From Kuschelorhynchus macadamiae (taxonomy: Eukaryota > Arthropoda > Insecta > Coleoptera > Curculionidae): a DNA stretch of 64,000 nt. Shown here piece after piece: positions 11,175-21,809 of this stretch. A program made the position numbers and the translations under genes. The DNA is taken from contig JAUTXW010005221.1 of NCBI GenBank assembly GCA_030620095.1, positions 62,001 through 126,000 on the forward strand, in the 5' to 3' direction. The notes under the pieces are model-generated. The model ran no database searches and had not been told where the DNA came from. It saw only the letters and a list, made by a program, of their open reading frames with translations. Numbering within the stretch: the first letter of the stretch is position 1; every line of letters starts with the position of its first letter.

Positions 11175-14100
11175 CTAGTCATAGAAAGGTTTTAGTCTAT
11201 CAAAATTTATTTTAGAATATTGGTTCGTAGATAAATTTTTGACTGTGGCGGAAGTTCCGAAGATTTCGGTTATTTCGAAAGGTCCGTTAAATTTGTTGTT
11301 AGCTTTAGTGACTATTTGGGATTCTTTCACGTAGACTTTGTCTCCAATTTTATATTCGGTGGTGTTTCGTTTAACTGCGTTGTCAAATCGTATTTTAGAT
11401 TTTTCTTTTTGTGCGTTTGTTCTTGTCCGTGCGACTTTATAGTAATGTTCCATTCTGTTGTTAAGGTCTCTGACATATTTTGTAATCAGTTGTTCTTGAT
11501 TATAAAGGGTCTCGGGTGGACGACTAGATGTATGGCCGAAGATGAGCTCATACGGTGTAAAACCATGTGTCTTATTTTTGGTATTATTGTAGCAAATAAT
11601 GGCGTAAGGGAGAATATTGAATGGGTGTTCGTTTATGTTTTCAGCTTTATGTACTCGGATCATTTCGGTCAGGGTCGCGTGAAATCGCTCAAGAGATCCA
11701 TTTGACTGTGGATGACTGACGCTAGAAAATGTCAATTTTACGTCATAGAGTTCGCAAAGATCCTTCATTAAAGCGTTGTCGAATTCACGGCCATAGTCAC
11801 AATGTATCCTTAAGGGGGTGCCGAAATGTTGGAAGAATAGTAGGAGTGTGCTCACGACTGTCGATGCTTTTTTATCGGAAATGGGATAAGCTTGTGTGAA
11901 CTTGGTCAGTTCATCCCTAATAGTGAGAGCGTAATTACTAACAGGATATTCAAAAAGATCGATGTTAATCCTCTCGAATGGTGTTTTCGGGGTTTCGGTA
12001 ATTACGAGGGGTGTACTGAGGTTTCTTCGACAAAATTTTACTTTTTGGCATATTTCGCACTTTTTGATTAAATTTTCGACATCTTTCGTTAATCCGGGCC
12101 AATTATATTTTTCCTTTATCCTTTTAATAGTTTCATTTATTCCGCGATGAAGGTTGTTTCTTCCGGAATGATAGTGGTCTAGGATAATGGGGATTTGATC
12201 CTCATCAGGTGTTTTTACAATATTTTGGCATATTTTGAACTTAACGTCTAGGTCGGAAAGGATAAATGAAAGCATTTCCAAAATTGGGAGTTCTAAGTTA
12301 TTTTCGACACAATACGGATGTTTTGCGTCAAAATTGTCTTTGCCAGTAAATAGGGCATAAAAGAGGTATTGGGCTACGATGTCGTTGTCAGATGGCAGAG
12401 GAATTATAAAATATTTCCGATCTTTCACGGTTTTGCTGGACACAATGTTTATTTTGTTATTTACAAAGTGAAAGTTTTCCTCAAAAATATCTTCAATGAT
12501 TTTAAGGTGGATGTCCTCTAATTTTGCTCGACGAAAGAAGGTAATGATATTTTTATGACACTTGTCTAAAAGTTGGGAGTTTGATGATTCTATTTTGGAA
12601 TAATCTATAATGGATTTAGTTTTATAGAGGTGTACAAAACGATTATATTCCTCTGTTAGTTGTTCTGTGTCTGGTTCGTCTCCATTTTCGTTGTCTGATT
12701 GGAATGTTTCTTTGCTAGTTGACGGTCTGTTTGGTACGTCGTCTTTGTTAGAGGCAAATATTTGAAGTTTAGACTGGAGTTTTGCGCATTCTTGGAAATG
12801 GTTAATTTTAATCCGAGATAGCGCGTCGGCATTTTTATTAATTTTCCCGGGTTTGTACTCGATTTTATAATCATACTCTTCGAGCTTAAGACGCCAACGA
12901 GCTAATCTGCTTCCTGGGTCTTTTATCGAGAACAACCACGTCAAGGGTCGATGGTCCGTAATGAGAATGAATTTTCTCCCAAAAGGTATGGGCGAAAGTG
13001 CTTTACGGCCCAAACGATTGCAAGTAATTCGCGTTCTATTGTCGAATATTTTGTTTCCGCACTACATAAGGTTCTAGGCGCATACGCAATAGGGAGGTCT
13101 TTGCCTATTGGTCCTTGCGATAGAACAGCGCCAATGGCAAACGCGCTTGCGTCCGTGGTTAGTAAGAATTGTTCTTGAAAATTTGGGTATATCAAAATTG
13201 GGTTAGAGATAAGGGCTTTTTTCAGTTCTTCGAAACTTGATTTGCATTCAGGGTCGAATGAGAAAGGAGTGTCCTTTTTAAGAAGTTTGGTTAATGGTTT
13301 TGAGATTTTTGTAAAATTGGGAATAAACCGTCGATAATAGCCGGCCAGTCCCAAAAATGACTGAATGCCTTTAAAATTTTTTGGTTCGGGAAAATTGACG
13401 ATACAATCTACTTTTGATGGGTTTGGTTTAACACCATTTTGGGTTATAAGATGTCCAAGGTAGGCGACTTCTTTTCTGAGAAATTCACATTTATCGGGCT
13501 GAATTTTTAGATTGGCTTTTCTTAAACGTTTGAATACTTCTGTTATGCGAGAAATGTGTTCGTGGATTGTTGGAGAGTATATAATTATATCGTCCATGTA
13601 TACTAGACAACGCTCATTCTGAATACCAAGGAGAATGTTGTCCATAACCCTTTGAAAGGTGGACGGCGCATTTTTAAGGCCGAAGGGCATACGAATAAAT
13701 TCGTAGTGACCATTTTCTACTGAAAAAGCAGTCTTTGGGATGTCCTTAGGGTCGATTTCAATTTGGTGGAATCCGGAGGCAAGATTTAGGGTGGTAAAAT
13801 ATTCACACTTCCCTAGCTGGTCGAGGAGGTCAGATATGTTCGGTAAAGGATACTTATCGTCCACAGTAAGCTCATTAAGCTTGCGGTAATCTATAACTAC
13901 GCGCCATTTTTCCTTTCCCGAAGCGTCGAGCTTCTTTGGGACAACCGAGACTGATGAAGACCAGGGTGAGATAGACGGACGTATGATACCTTCGCCTAAC
14001 ATTTTGTTAACTTGATTTTTTACTTCGTCCTTATGTATTTGTGGGTATCTGTACGATTTAGTAAAAACAGGACGAGCGTTGTTTGTTTCTATTGAGTGTT

Positions 14101-15118
14101 TTATTTCATTCGTGAAAGAAAGGGCGTCTCCTTCAAGGTAAAAAATATCAGAGAAATCTAAACAAACATTTGTCACAAGTTCTTTCTCTTCCTCATTTAA
14201 ATGCTCGGTTCTTAATAAATTTTGTATTTGTGAGACTCTGTCGTGTTGACATTCTTTTAAATTTGGTTCGGTTATATTATAGACAGGTTCAGAGGTGTCG
14301 TTAATCGGGTCTAAGGTTATATCGGAGAAATCGATATTTTTTGGAATAGCGTTTGTATTTACAATTGAAGTGAAAAATTCACCGTGTTCATTAACTCGCA
14401 CTAAAGCATGTGGGAGCCTAACTTTGTCTTTTTCTTGCGCAACTAACAAGGAATCAGTGTTAGCGAGATCACATTTTAATTTAAAAATTCGTTCCGTTCG
14501 GGCTTCTATTGAAATTTTGTTGCAATTATTATTTAACGTAAGAATTTCGATTTTTTGTTCACCATCTACTTTAAATAAAGGAATAGTTTTAAAATTGGTA
14601 ACTAATTGCTTTGATTTTAAGTCTATCACACATTCGTAATGTTCTAAGAAATCCAAGCCCAAAATACCATCGAAATCGATGTCTAAATTAAAAATATAGA
14701 CCTTATGAGGGTCATTAGGAGCGAAAGGGACAAGGGTTGATTCGTTGATTGAAAGTTTTTGATTAGTATTGCCTTGGATGGTCACGTTCTCTGGTGATCT
14801 ATTTCGAAAATTCTGAACAGTACTTTCCTTAAAAATAGAAATTCCAGCTCCGGAATCTATAAGTAACTTATATTTTTCAGTGGCATCTTTGATGTAATAT
14901 AAGTTTTTAGAATTTACTGTGAGAAAGGGGCTTAAAGAAATGTCTGTTCGGGGAAGTTCAGATCGGGGTTCATGTCGTCCAAGTTCATTGTTTCGATTTG
15001 AGTTTGGATTTCTACTAGGGGATCTACTTCTGGGTAGTTTTGGTCCGGGGGCTGAGGGTTCACTGGGAGAGAAAGAAAATCCTGGTAATTTGTATGGCCT
15101 ATCGGCTCTATTGGACAC
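11175..15118 (-). pseudogene. pol: errantivirus pol (protease, reverse transcriptase, RNase H, integrase), one frameshift
   Basis: The first open part is 12,941-15,118 (725 codons). It has the protease motif LLIDSGAGISIF (residues 85-96), then reverse transcriptase with CLVYMDDIIIYS, then the start of RNase H (LLTTDASAFAIGAVL). A single-base loss near 12,980 shifts the frame into 11,175-13,013. That part carries the end of RNase H (ITDHRPLTWL, NADALSRI) and an integrase with an HHCC zinc domain and a D,D35E core (NIDLFEYP, HCDYGREF, GSLERFHATL). The reverse transcriptase motif A reads FTTLNLASGFHQI: Asn stands where the family has the catalytic Asp. Pol lies in the -1 frame relative to gag and overlaps it, as in other errantiviruses. 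Confidence 0.95.
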
Positions 15119-16209
15119 TGATCATAATCGTAATCTTGGTTGGGGTAGTTTTGTGGGTAGTCAAAATTTTGGTATTCATAATCATTATATGATGTTTCAA
15201 TAGGATTAGAAGCTTGACCTTGCGAATAGTCGCTAGCGTTTACATGATATGTCCTTTGTTGATTAGGACGGAAAATAGAATTTTTTTTAATTATCGGAGG
15301 GCGATATTGTGGTGGATTATTAAATTGTTGGGGCCTCTGCTGATTTTGCGAGAAGCCGCTTGCTTGTTGTGGTCTAGATTGATTTTGGGAATAACTACTA
15401 GACTGCTGAGGGCTGTTTTGGGTTTGGTGTTGATACGGTCTTTGAAAACCTGAATTAAAATTATTTTGAAAATTTTGCCGTCCCGATTGGGGAGTGCGGC
15501 ACTGACTAGCAGAATGACCTGTGCGTCCGCAATTAAAGCATCGCATAGGTTGTGGCTGTGGCTTTCTAATAGGTACAGTGGGTCTTGAGGGTTGATTCCT
15601 ATCTTGTTTTTGGGTTTCAAAATATGACAACTGAAGTTCCCTTCTAATTCGAGAATGGGCTTCTAAAAGGTTGACTGGATTTCCGGCACGAATAAGTTGG
15701 CCTAATCGAGGTTCAAGCCCTGTTAATAATGTATTTAGGGCCATAGTTTCTATAAGAGTACTTTGAGCTGTTTTTTGTTCAGTTGTAAGGTTAATTGCTT
15801 TTTGGATATTTGCATGCATTTTAGCATTTAATACCTGGAGGCGGTTAAAGAAAGTGAGTGGGGATTCATTGGATAATTGCTTAAGTCGTTGTAGATCTTG
15901 TATCAGGGAAGATAAATCGCGAGAATCTCCAAAATGTAGATTAAGTAATTGTTTTATTTCTAGGTACGAACCTGGATTTCTAGAACTAACGAGCTGTGCA
16001 GCTCTACCTCTAAGTTTGTTTTTTATATGAATAGCTAATAGAGTTTTTTGACTTGTAGTAGCCATATTGTATGCACAATCACACGCATTTAAAAACGTTC
16101 CTAAAAAGATCTGATCACCTTCAAATTCGGGGATTAAAGAAAATATTTCTGATAATTTATGAGGCTCTACTTCTACTTGACTAACATTATTTTGAGTTGA
16201 ATCAGGCAT
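14932..16209 (-). CDS. gag: errantivirus Gag with one CCHC zinc knuckle
   Basis: An intact frame of 425 codons, the first ORF after the leader, starting at the Met at 16,209. It encodes the structural polyprotein that packages the element's RNA. The N-terminal ~200 residues are helical and capsid-like (FFNRLQVLNAKMHANIQKAI; TLLTGLEPRLGQLIRAGNP). A zinc knuckle, C-X2-C-X4-H-X4-C, lies at residues 224-237 (CFNCGRTGHSASQC). It is followed by a long Gln/Asn/Pro/Ser-rich tail that overlaps pol by about 187 nt. Pol would be reached by -1 frameshifting; I did not pin down the slippery site. No break is visible, so Gag could still be made. Confidence 0.93.
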   Translation of the reverse strand: MPDSTQNNVSQVEVEPHKLSEIFSLIPEFEGDQIFLGTFLNACDCAYNMATTSQKTLLAIHIKNKLRGRAAQLVSSRNPGSYLEIKQLLNLHFGDSRDLSSLIQDLQRLKQLSNESPLTFFNRLQVLNAKMHANIQKAINLTTEQKTAQSTLIETMALNTLLTGLEPRLGQLIRAGNPVNLLEAHSRIRRELQLSYFETQKQDRNQPSRPTVPIRKPQPQPMRCFNCGRTGHSASQCRTPQSGRQNFQNNFNSGFQRPYQHQTQNSPQQSSSYSQNQSRPQQASGFSQNQQRPQQFNNPPQYRPPIIKKNSIFRPNQQRTYHVNASDYSQGQASNPIETSYNDYEYQNFDYPQNYPNQDYDYDQCPIEPIGHTNYQDFLSLPVNPQPPDQNYPEVDPLVEIQTQIETMNLDDMNPDLNFPEQTFL

Positions 16210-16564
16210 TTTGAAAAATTACAAAGGTTCTGTAACTTATTTAATAGTGAAAAATCGAGTGAAAAATATTTAATTCTTGATATTCAAATTCTTAAAATCA
16301 ATAAGAAATATCGGGAAAAATATTTGGAAAATCGAATAGTTTCAATAAGTAAATACCACAATAAAATAAACAATAACGAGATGATTCATTAACTTACAGC
16401 AGGATTATTTGCATCGTCGTGTTCTTAGCGTAGATTACCAGGGGCTTCACCGGGTGTTCCTTCCGTAGTTTTGCCAAGTGAGAGCGATTCGTCCTTCTTT
16501 TGTTTAGGGATTGGAATCCGCCGCTACTAGTTAGAAAACACTCTTGTTCTGACAGCGTTAGACA
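16210..16564 (-). other. errantivirus 5' leader (untranslated)
   Basis: About 350 bp between primer binding site and the gag start. It would carry the packaging region and the env splice donor. No meaningful open frame. Confidence 0.7.
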
Positions 16565-16583
16565 GATCCTACCGACTGCGCCA
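16565..16583 (-). other. primer binding site, tRNA-Ser
   Basis: On the minus strand TGGCGCAGTCGGTAGGAT begins two bases after the 5' LTR. It is complementary to the CCA-containing 3' end of insect serine tRNA, the primer used by the 17.6/297 group of errantiviruses. Confidence 0.85.
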
Positions 16584-16585
16584 AT

Positions 16586-16886
16586 TGTTATATTCAGTTT
16601 TCTAAATTTCACTTTTTAAAAAAAATATTTTATTAATACTTAAAAACACTACTTTATAATTTCAAAAATTAAACTAACATTCTAACAGCCTAAAATGTCA
16701 ACTAACTATTTATTTACAATTCAGAACAATTTATATTAATTTGAATGCTGATGCAGCGTCTTCTATCCGTGCGAACTGCAACGGCTGGTTGCTGGCTCGG
16801 CATTCTCGGAGGTGTCGCAATTTCCTGTGCTCGATACCGTGTGACCGAAGGTCATCACCTGCACGTGGCTATCAGCGGATATAACA
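16586..16886 (-). repeat. 5' LTR of the errantivirus
   Basis: 301 bp, partner of 8942-9243. It is followed outward by TATA and the rest of the (AT)n tract. Confidence 0.95.
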
Positions 16887-16894
16887 TATATATA

Positions 16895-17845
16895 CAGTGT
16901 GGAAAAAAGTATGGACTACCCCTAATAATTTGGTAGACTTCAGGTTTTATGGATAATGCTCGGATACAACAATTTAGTTTTTTAGTTTCCCACATTATGG
17001 TAAAATGTATTTGTTTTTTTATTGACATCTGTCAAAAATACGACGTAATGGATATTTTTTTTAAATCGCAACATATGGCTTGTGATCCATCATTTGAAAG
17101 CTCCTATTTTGTTTAGTATGTTCCTAGATTTTAATGCGATTGTGTTGTGCCATTTCAAAATGGAGACTATTCGATTTTTCGTGGAAAAAATGTATGGACT
17201 ACCCCTAACAATTTGGTAGACTTCAGGTTTTATGGAAAATGCTCGGATACGACAATTTAGTTTTTTAGCTTCAGACATTATGGTAAAATGTATTTGTTTT
17301 TTTATGATTGTCTGTCACATCTGTTAAAAATATGACAAGTGTCAAATAATTGAGCAAGCGCCATTTTTAAATCGTATGTCATATGTTGCAATTAAAAAAA
17401 TGACGATTACGTCACATTTTTACCAGATGTCAATAAAAAAAACTAATAAATTTTATCAGAATGTGGGAAACTAAACCACTAAATTATCGTTTTCAAGCAT
17501 TTTCCATAAAACCTGAAGACTACCAAATTATTAGGGGTAGTCCATACTTTTGTTCCACGCACAATTGAACGGTCGCCATTTTCAAATTGCACAATAGAAT
17601 GGTACTAAAATATAGGAACATACTAAGTGAAACAAGAGCTTTCAAATGATGTATCACCTGTCATATGTTACCATTTAAAAAAAGTGTCGATTACGTCGTA
17701 TTTTTGACAGATGTCAATGAAAAAAACAAATAAATGTTATTAGAATGTGACAAACTAAAATACTAAATTAACATGTTCGAGCATTTTCCATCAAACCTAC
17801 AGACTACCAAATTATTAGGGGTAGTCTATATTTTTTTCTACACTA
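16895..17845. mobile_element. nested foldback (MITE-like) elements, about 950 bp
   Basis: The outer element has inverted arms of about 280 bp (16,895-17,180 against 17,566-17,845), ending CAGTGTGG and, on the other strand, TAGTGTAG, with TA-rich flanks. Each arm contains ATGGACTACCCCTAATAATT or a close variant and a 'cttcaggttttatgg' block. In its centre sits a second palindrome (about 17,180-17,560) with arms of the same family (GTGGAAAAAATGTATGGACT). There is no coding capacity. The ends and TA flanks suggest a Tc1/mariner-related non-autonomous family. Confidence 0.8.
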
Positions 17846-17989
17846 TATATAGGGTAATTCAATGTCGATGGTAGGTTAGACGTTTTTTTAAAACAGGTGG
17901 TAGGATTGTTCTGAAAATTTGGTGTTTTGGGTAAGCAGACCTGCTCTATCGACATATATACAGGGTTAGTCAGACGTCTGGAAACGGTC

Positions 17990-18450
17990 AAATACCTCAA
18001 AAATCACTCAACCGATCTCAACCATATGTGGTGATTAGGCATTGTCGAATTCCCCATTAGGTGCATACCGCAATGTTGTCAGATTTTCAGTTTTTCGGCA
18101 AACTAACATAACTTTCTTTTTTCAAATCAAATGATAAGTTTTTTAAGCGTGATTTAATCCCCGTATTATCCTTAGTATAACTCAATTCACTAGGCCATAT
18201 TGGATTTTTACCAAAATATTACAAGGCCATCCCTATATAACCCTTATTTTTTTATCAAATTTTGAAGTCAATTGTGTAAGTGGTTTTTAGCTATGCCGCG
18301 AAAGATAGACCGACAGACCGACAAACAGACCGAGAGAATTGAGAAAACATGTTTCTCGTCATCTACGGACCCTAAAACTTAAAGATCTAAAAAATCTCGG
18401 ATTTTTTTGCGATTACAATACTTCCTCTTTATGAGGGAAGGAGTAATACT
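17990..18450 (+). repeat. dispersed degenerate repeat with ACAGACCG-type block
   Basis: It contains 'gccatattggatttttacca', 'ctatgccgcg' and 'gaccgacagaccgac', then 'gaccctaaaacttaaagatc'. The same phrases in the same order recur at 35,690-35,880 and 36,180-36,400. Function unknown; probably an old repetitive element. Confidence 0.6.
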
Positions 18451-18989
18451 TATAAAAGTAAAAAGAAACTGAATTTTATTTATTGTGAATGTTGATTTAG
18501 AAAATCGTGATACAAGGACGTTGAGGGCTTGAGGGACAGGATGGAGGTTGTCAAATCAAATTATCAGTCTGCCACTGGCTTTATTTATTGTTTTTTTTTG
18601 AGCTATTATAATTAAGAATATTTGCGGTTTAGGTAAGATTTGACCCCGGAGTCTCCGGACATGAAATCCCACGGACGAGTCCAACCCTGAAACTTTTTTG
18701 TAAAACTACTTTAATAAAAAAACCCAACAAAAGAAGCTGGAAGTACGCCAGCTGTCTACTTCCTGAATGCGGCAGAAGTAGACACATTTCTATAGACGTT
18801 TTAATTTAAAATGTCTGGGAAATTATCCGCAGTGCTTTAGCGTCTCCCGCTGAGTGTTTATTAGGCATATGAAAAATATTGAAGAGGTCGTTACCATTAA
18901 TGGAATGAAACGGCTGTTGCGAAATCGAAAGTATTTAAACATGCTCATAAAAGTAGCATTTGCTGCATGATAGACGTTCTACAAAACAA
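18451..18989. other. no gene; one small hairpin
   Basis: There is no coding sequence. A perfect nine-base stem (GTCTACTTC at 18,754-18,762 with GAAGTAGAC at 18,775-18,783, loop of 12) is the only structure noted. Confidence 0.4.
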
Positions 18990-19700
18990 ATATTTAAACG
19001 AAATCAAAATTACAAATACGCTGCGTGGCTAACTGATAACAAAAGAATTCTCGACATTTTTAAACATCTGATCCAGACTCGTTCTTGGGAGCTGCCATTG
19101 GCATCATTCAAGTGAATAATAGTGTGCCAGTTTGCAAAGGCAAGTTCCTTGAAATGTATTATATAGGAATAGATATTGTACATTTTTAGTACTGTGATGA
19201 GCCAGTCATGCGACATAGAGTCGAACGCTTCTTTATAATCAATAAAAGCCATAAAGAGATTTATCTGCTTAGCGTAGGCTTGATTACAGATGATCGAATC
19301 AGTTATCAGTTGCTCTTAACAACCCATAGAGTCTTTAGCACAACCCTGCTAATATCCTTAAAGTTATACATGATGTTATCAGCTTATAAGGCGTTGGAGG
19401 GCAAGTAATTGGGAGATATTTAGAAGGATCGAGCGTGTTACTTCAGTCTTTTGGAAGAAGGTAGGTAACTCCTCTCTTCTTGTCGTTCTTAGCTCATTTA
19501 TATACTCACATTACTCAGCCAATCTTTCAGTATCCTACCTAAGATGGTTAATTTTATTTTGGCAATCTCTTTTTCCAGGCGGGCGTTCGTTGCCCTGCCA
19601 TTGAGTCTATTTCTCCTTTTCTCGTTGGCAATTTAAGTCCCATTGATTAGTACTTGGTACTCCTACTCTAAGAAGTCAATTTGTAGAACAATGTCATGTA
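18990..19700 (-). pseudogene. LINE with restriction-like endonuclease, copy C (N-terminal and RT start only)
   Basis: The minus-strand stretch 19,010-19,252 holds reverse transcriptase motif A as AFIDYKEAFDSMSHDWLITV, typical of the R4/Dong/R2-like LINEs that carry a restriction-like endonuclease. Weaker upstream translation (to about 19,700) gives basic, helical sequence of the N-terminal region. Everything 3' of motif A is missing, and stops are present. It lies just downstream of copy A in the same orientation. Confidence 0.65.
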
Positions 19701-19799
19701 ATATTCCGTTGTTCATGATATTAACTATTATTGCAAGTTTTTTGGAAGCCTTGAGCCTAGGTGAAGGTGGTCTACTTAGTGGATCTCTGCCACTGTGGG

Positions 19800-21808
19800 T
19801 TGATTTCTATTAGTACTATGTGTTGTCCTGTAAGAACTTCGTCACTATGTGGCAAGTACTGAGCAGGACTGCCTTCCAGCTAGTCCAGTTGATAATACGT
19901 TGATCGGTATCTTATGAACCTTATTCAGTCTCTTGTATCTCGATGGCGAGCTCCGCATATTTGCCCTTTTTCTCTTGATATATATTCAACACCGTGTTAT
20001 TGTTGGGTACAGAGACATCTACCAAATAAGCTGTCTTTGCTTCCTTATTTAACAGTACCACATCAGGCCAATTATTCGTCACCCGTCTGTCGGTGGTAAT
20101 TGCCCGATCGTACTACAGTTTGAAGGCATTATTTTCAAGCACTGAATTTGGTTGGTATTTATAATAGGGCACAAAGGTGTTCAGGAGCCCGTATTTATTG
20201 GCAAGTTTCTGATGTATGATGTTACACACCCGGTTATGTTGCTGGAGGTAGTCGGTGTTTGCTAGGTATGGGCAGCCAGATGTTATATGCTGTATATTCT
20301 CTGATCTCTTGCTACATTTTCGACATTTATCCAATTCAGCGGACCGGTCTTTGATGATGAATTTCGTGTAATTTCATGTGTTAATAAATGGTACTGTATT
20401 GCCATCACAAATCCTTCTGTATCTGGGAATAGTTGTCCATCCTTCAGCCACCTGTTGCATACTTTCTTATCTATGTGTGGCTGATTCAAGTCATTGTGAT
20501 GTCGGCCGTGCAGTGCCATTACGAGTACGAGTTGTCACCTAACGTTTGTGCCTTGTTGGTGAAGAAATCTCTCAATTTTTGCAGCTGTCGGGAGTACGAA
20601 TTGGTCAAGTCAACAAGGGATCTTCCACCTTCTCTCCCTGGTAAGGTCATTCGGAGAGTTGATGGCCTTGGGAGGCTTAAAATTTTTCTATTTTAAGTCT
20701 TTAAATTTTTTCATTCTAAATTCCATATGAATGTCTTTCGAGAAGGTATATGTCACGTCAATAAGCTTTTTTAGTTGGTATGGTCTCCACCATAGAGCTT
20801 ATATATCATCCATATACAGAAGGTGGGATATGGTTCGGGACTTGTCTCTATTGGCTTTGATGTTGAAGCCATATCCTGTATTGTTGAGCAACGTGTAGAG
20901 GGAGTTCATTGCTAAGCAGAACCAAAGTGGACTTAACGAGTTTTCTTGGTAAATTCCCTTATTGATGTTTATCTCATCGATGGTAAAAAATTAATCTCCA
21001 TTATCGATCCTCAGGTTCGTTCTCCACTGGTGCTTTATAGTGGCCAGGAAATTGACGATCATTGGGTGAATTTTCTAATACTTAATATTGTATGAGTACG
21101 TCTATGAGCCAGGAATATGGTACAGTGTCAAACGCCTTTTTATAGTCTATAAAAGCGTGTGTATATTGCGTAGTATTTTCTGTGTTTGCGTACGTACCAC
21201 AGAGTCGATGATAAGTGGTTATTTGCATTCTTGATGGTCTCGAATGCATCCCTTCTATCCCTCGGCTAATAGTCCTGTTAAGATCTTATAAATTGTGGAC
21301 AAACTGATGATGAACCTGTACTGGGACGGGTCTTCTGTCCTATTGCTTTTGGATAGTATAATTGTAGTGCTTAGCATTAGAAATGTGAGGGTTGTCTACG
21401 GATGATACATTATTTAGGTAAAATGACTGGCCATAGCTTTATGGAGTTTCTCAAATTTTTTATAACAGAAACTGTAAATATGGTCAACTCTTGGCGACTT
21501 CCAGTTGCTCGTTCCCTTAATAAAGATGTTAACTTCCTTCTGCTCTTTGCTCGGCAGCGTCTTCTCAGTATTGCTTTGATCTTTGGTGTTATTGATGTCC
21601 CGTTAGATCTGTCTTTGGTTGGTGTTGAAAAGCCAGTTTTGTCGGTTTCTCTTTGGGCATTTGTTGTATCTCCGCAGACGTTTCGCTTTAGCTGCTAGTT
21701 TTTGCTTTAGTATATCTTGATACTCATCTAGTTTTCGTTGATGGTTGAGATCTGTGGGTTTTGTACCTATCTTAAATATTTTCTGAATGCGCGTTTTAAG
21801 TCTGCTTG
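19800..21808 (-). pseudogene. LINE with restriction-like endonuclease, copy A
   Basis: Read on the minus strand, a heavily damaged reverse transcriptase (about 21,780-20,700) is followed by the better preserved C-terminal endonuclease. The pieces 20,283-20,519 and 20,113-20,334 give LHGRHHNDLNQPHIDKKVCN and then the zinc motif CRKCSKRSENIQHITSGC. The catalytic PD-X14-D follows at about 20,070-20,020 (NNWPDVVL ... YLVDVSVPN). This CCHC plus PD/D arrangement is the signature of R2/R4/Dong-type LINEs, many of which insert at specific sites. The 5' end is truncated and abuts the tail of copy B. Confidence 0.8.
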
Positions 21809-21809
21809 A

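Larger units (their letters stand above)
8942..16886 (-). mobile_element. errantivirus (Ty3/gypsy, 17.6/297-like) provirus, nearly complete
   Basis: A 7.9-kb LTR retrotransposon with gag, pol and env, read on the minus strand. LTRs are at 8942-9243 and 16,586-16,886. They start TGTTATAT and end ATATAACA, and differ by about three substitutions and one A in a run, so the insertion is recent. The flanks are TATA on both sides, the usual errantivirus target, although here it lies in an (AT)n tract and so is not independent proof. The primer binding site matches a serine tRNA and a polypurine tract precedes the 3' LTR. The breaks are one frameshift in pol near 12,980, a change at a catalytic residue in the reverse transcriptase, and one stop in env at 10,518-10,520. 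It is therefore not functional by itself. Confidence 0.95.

Noticed and set aside
9928..15453. Plus-strand open frames within the errantivirus (for example 9928-10,176, 11,316-11,705, 14,295-14,639, 14,919-15,203)
   Set aside because: They are shadows of gag, pol and env on the other strand and show no protein features of their own.
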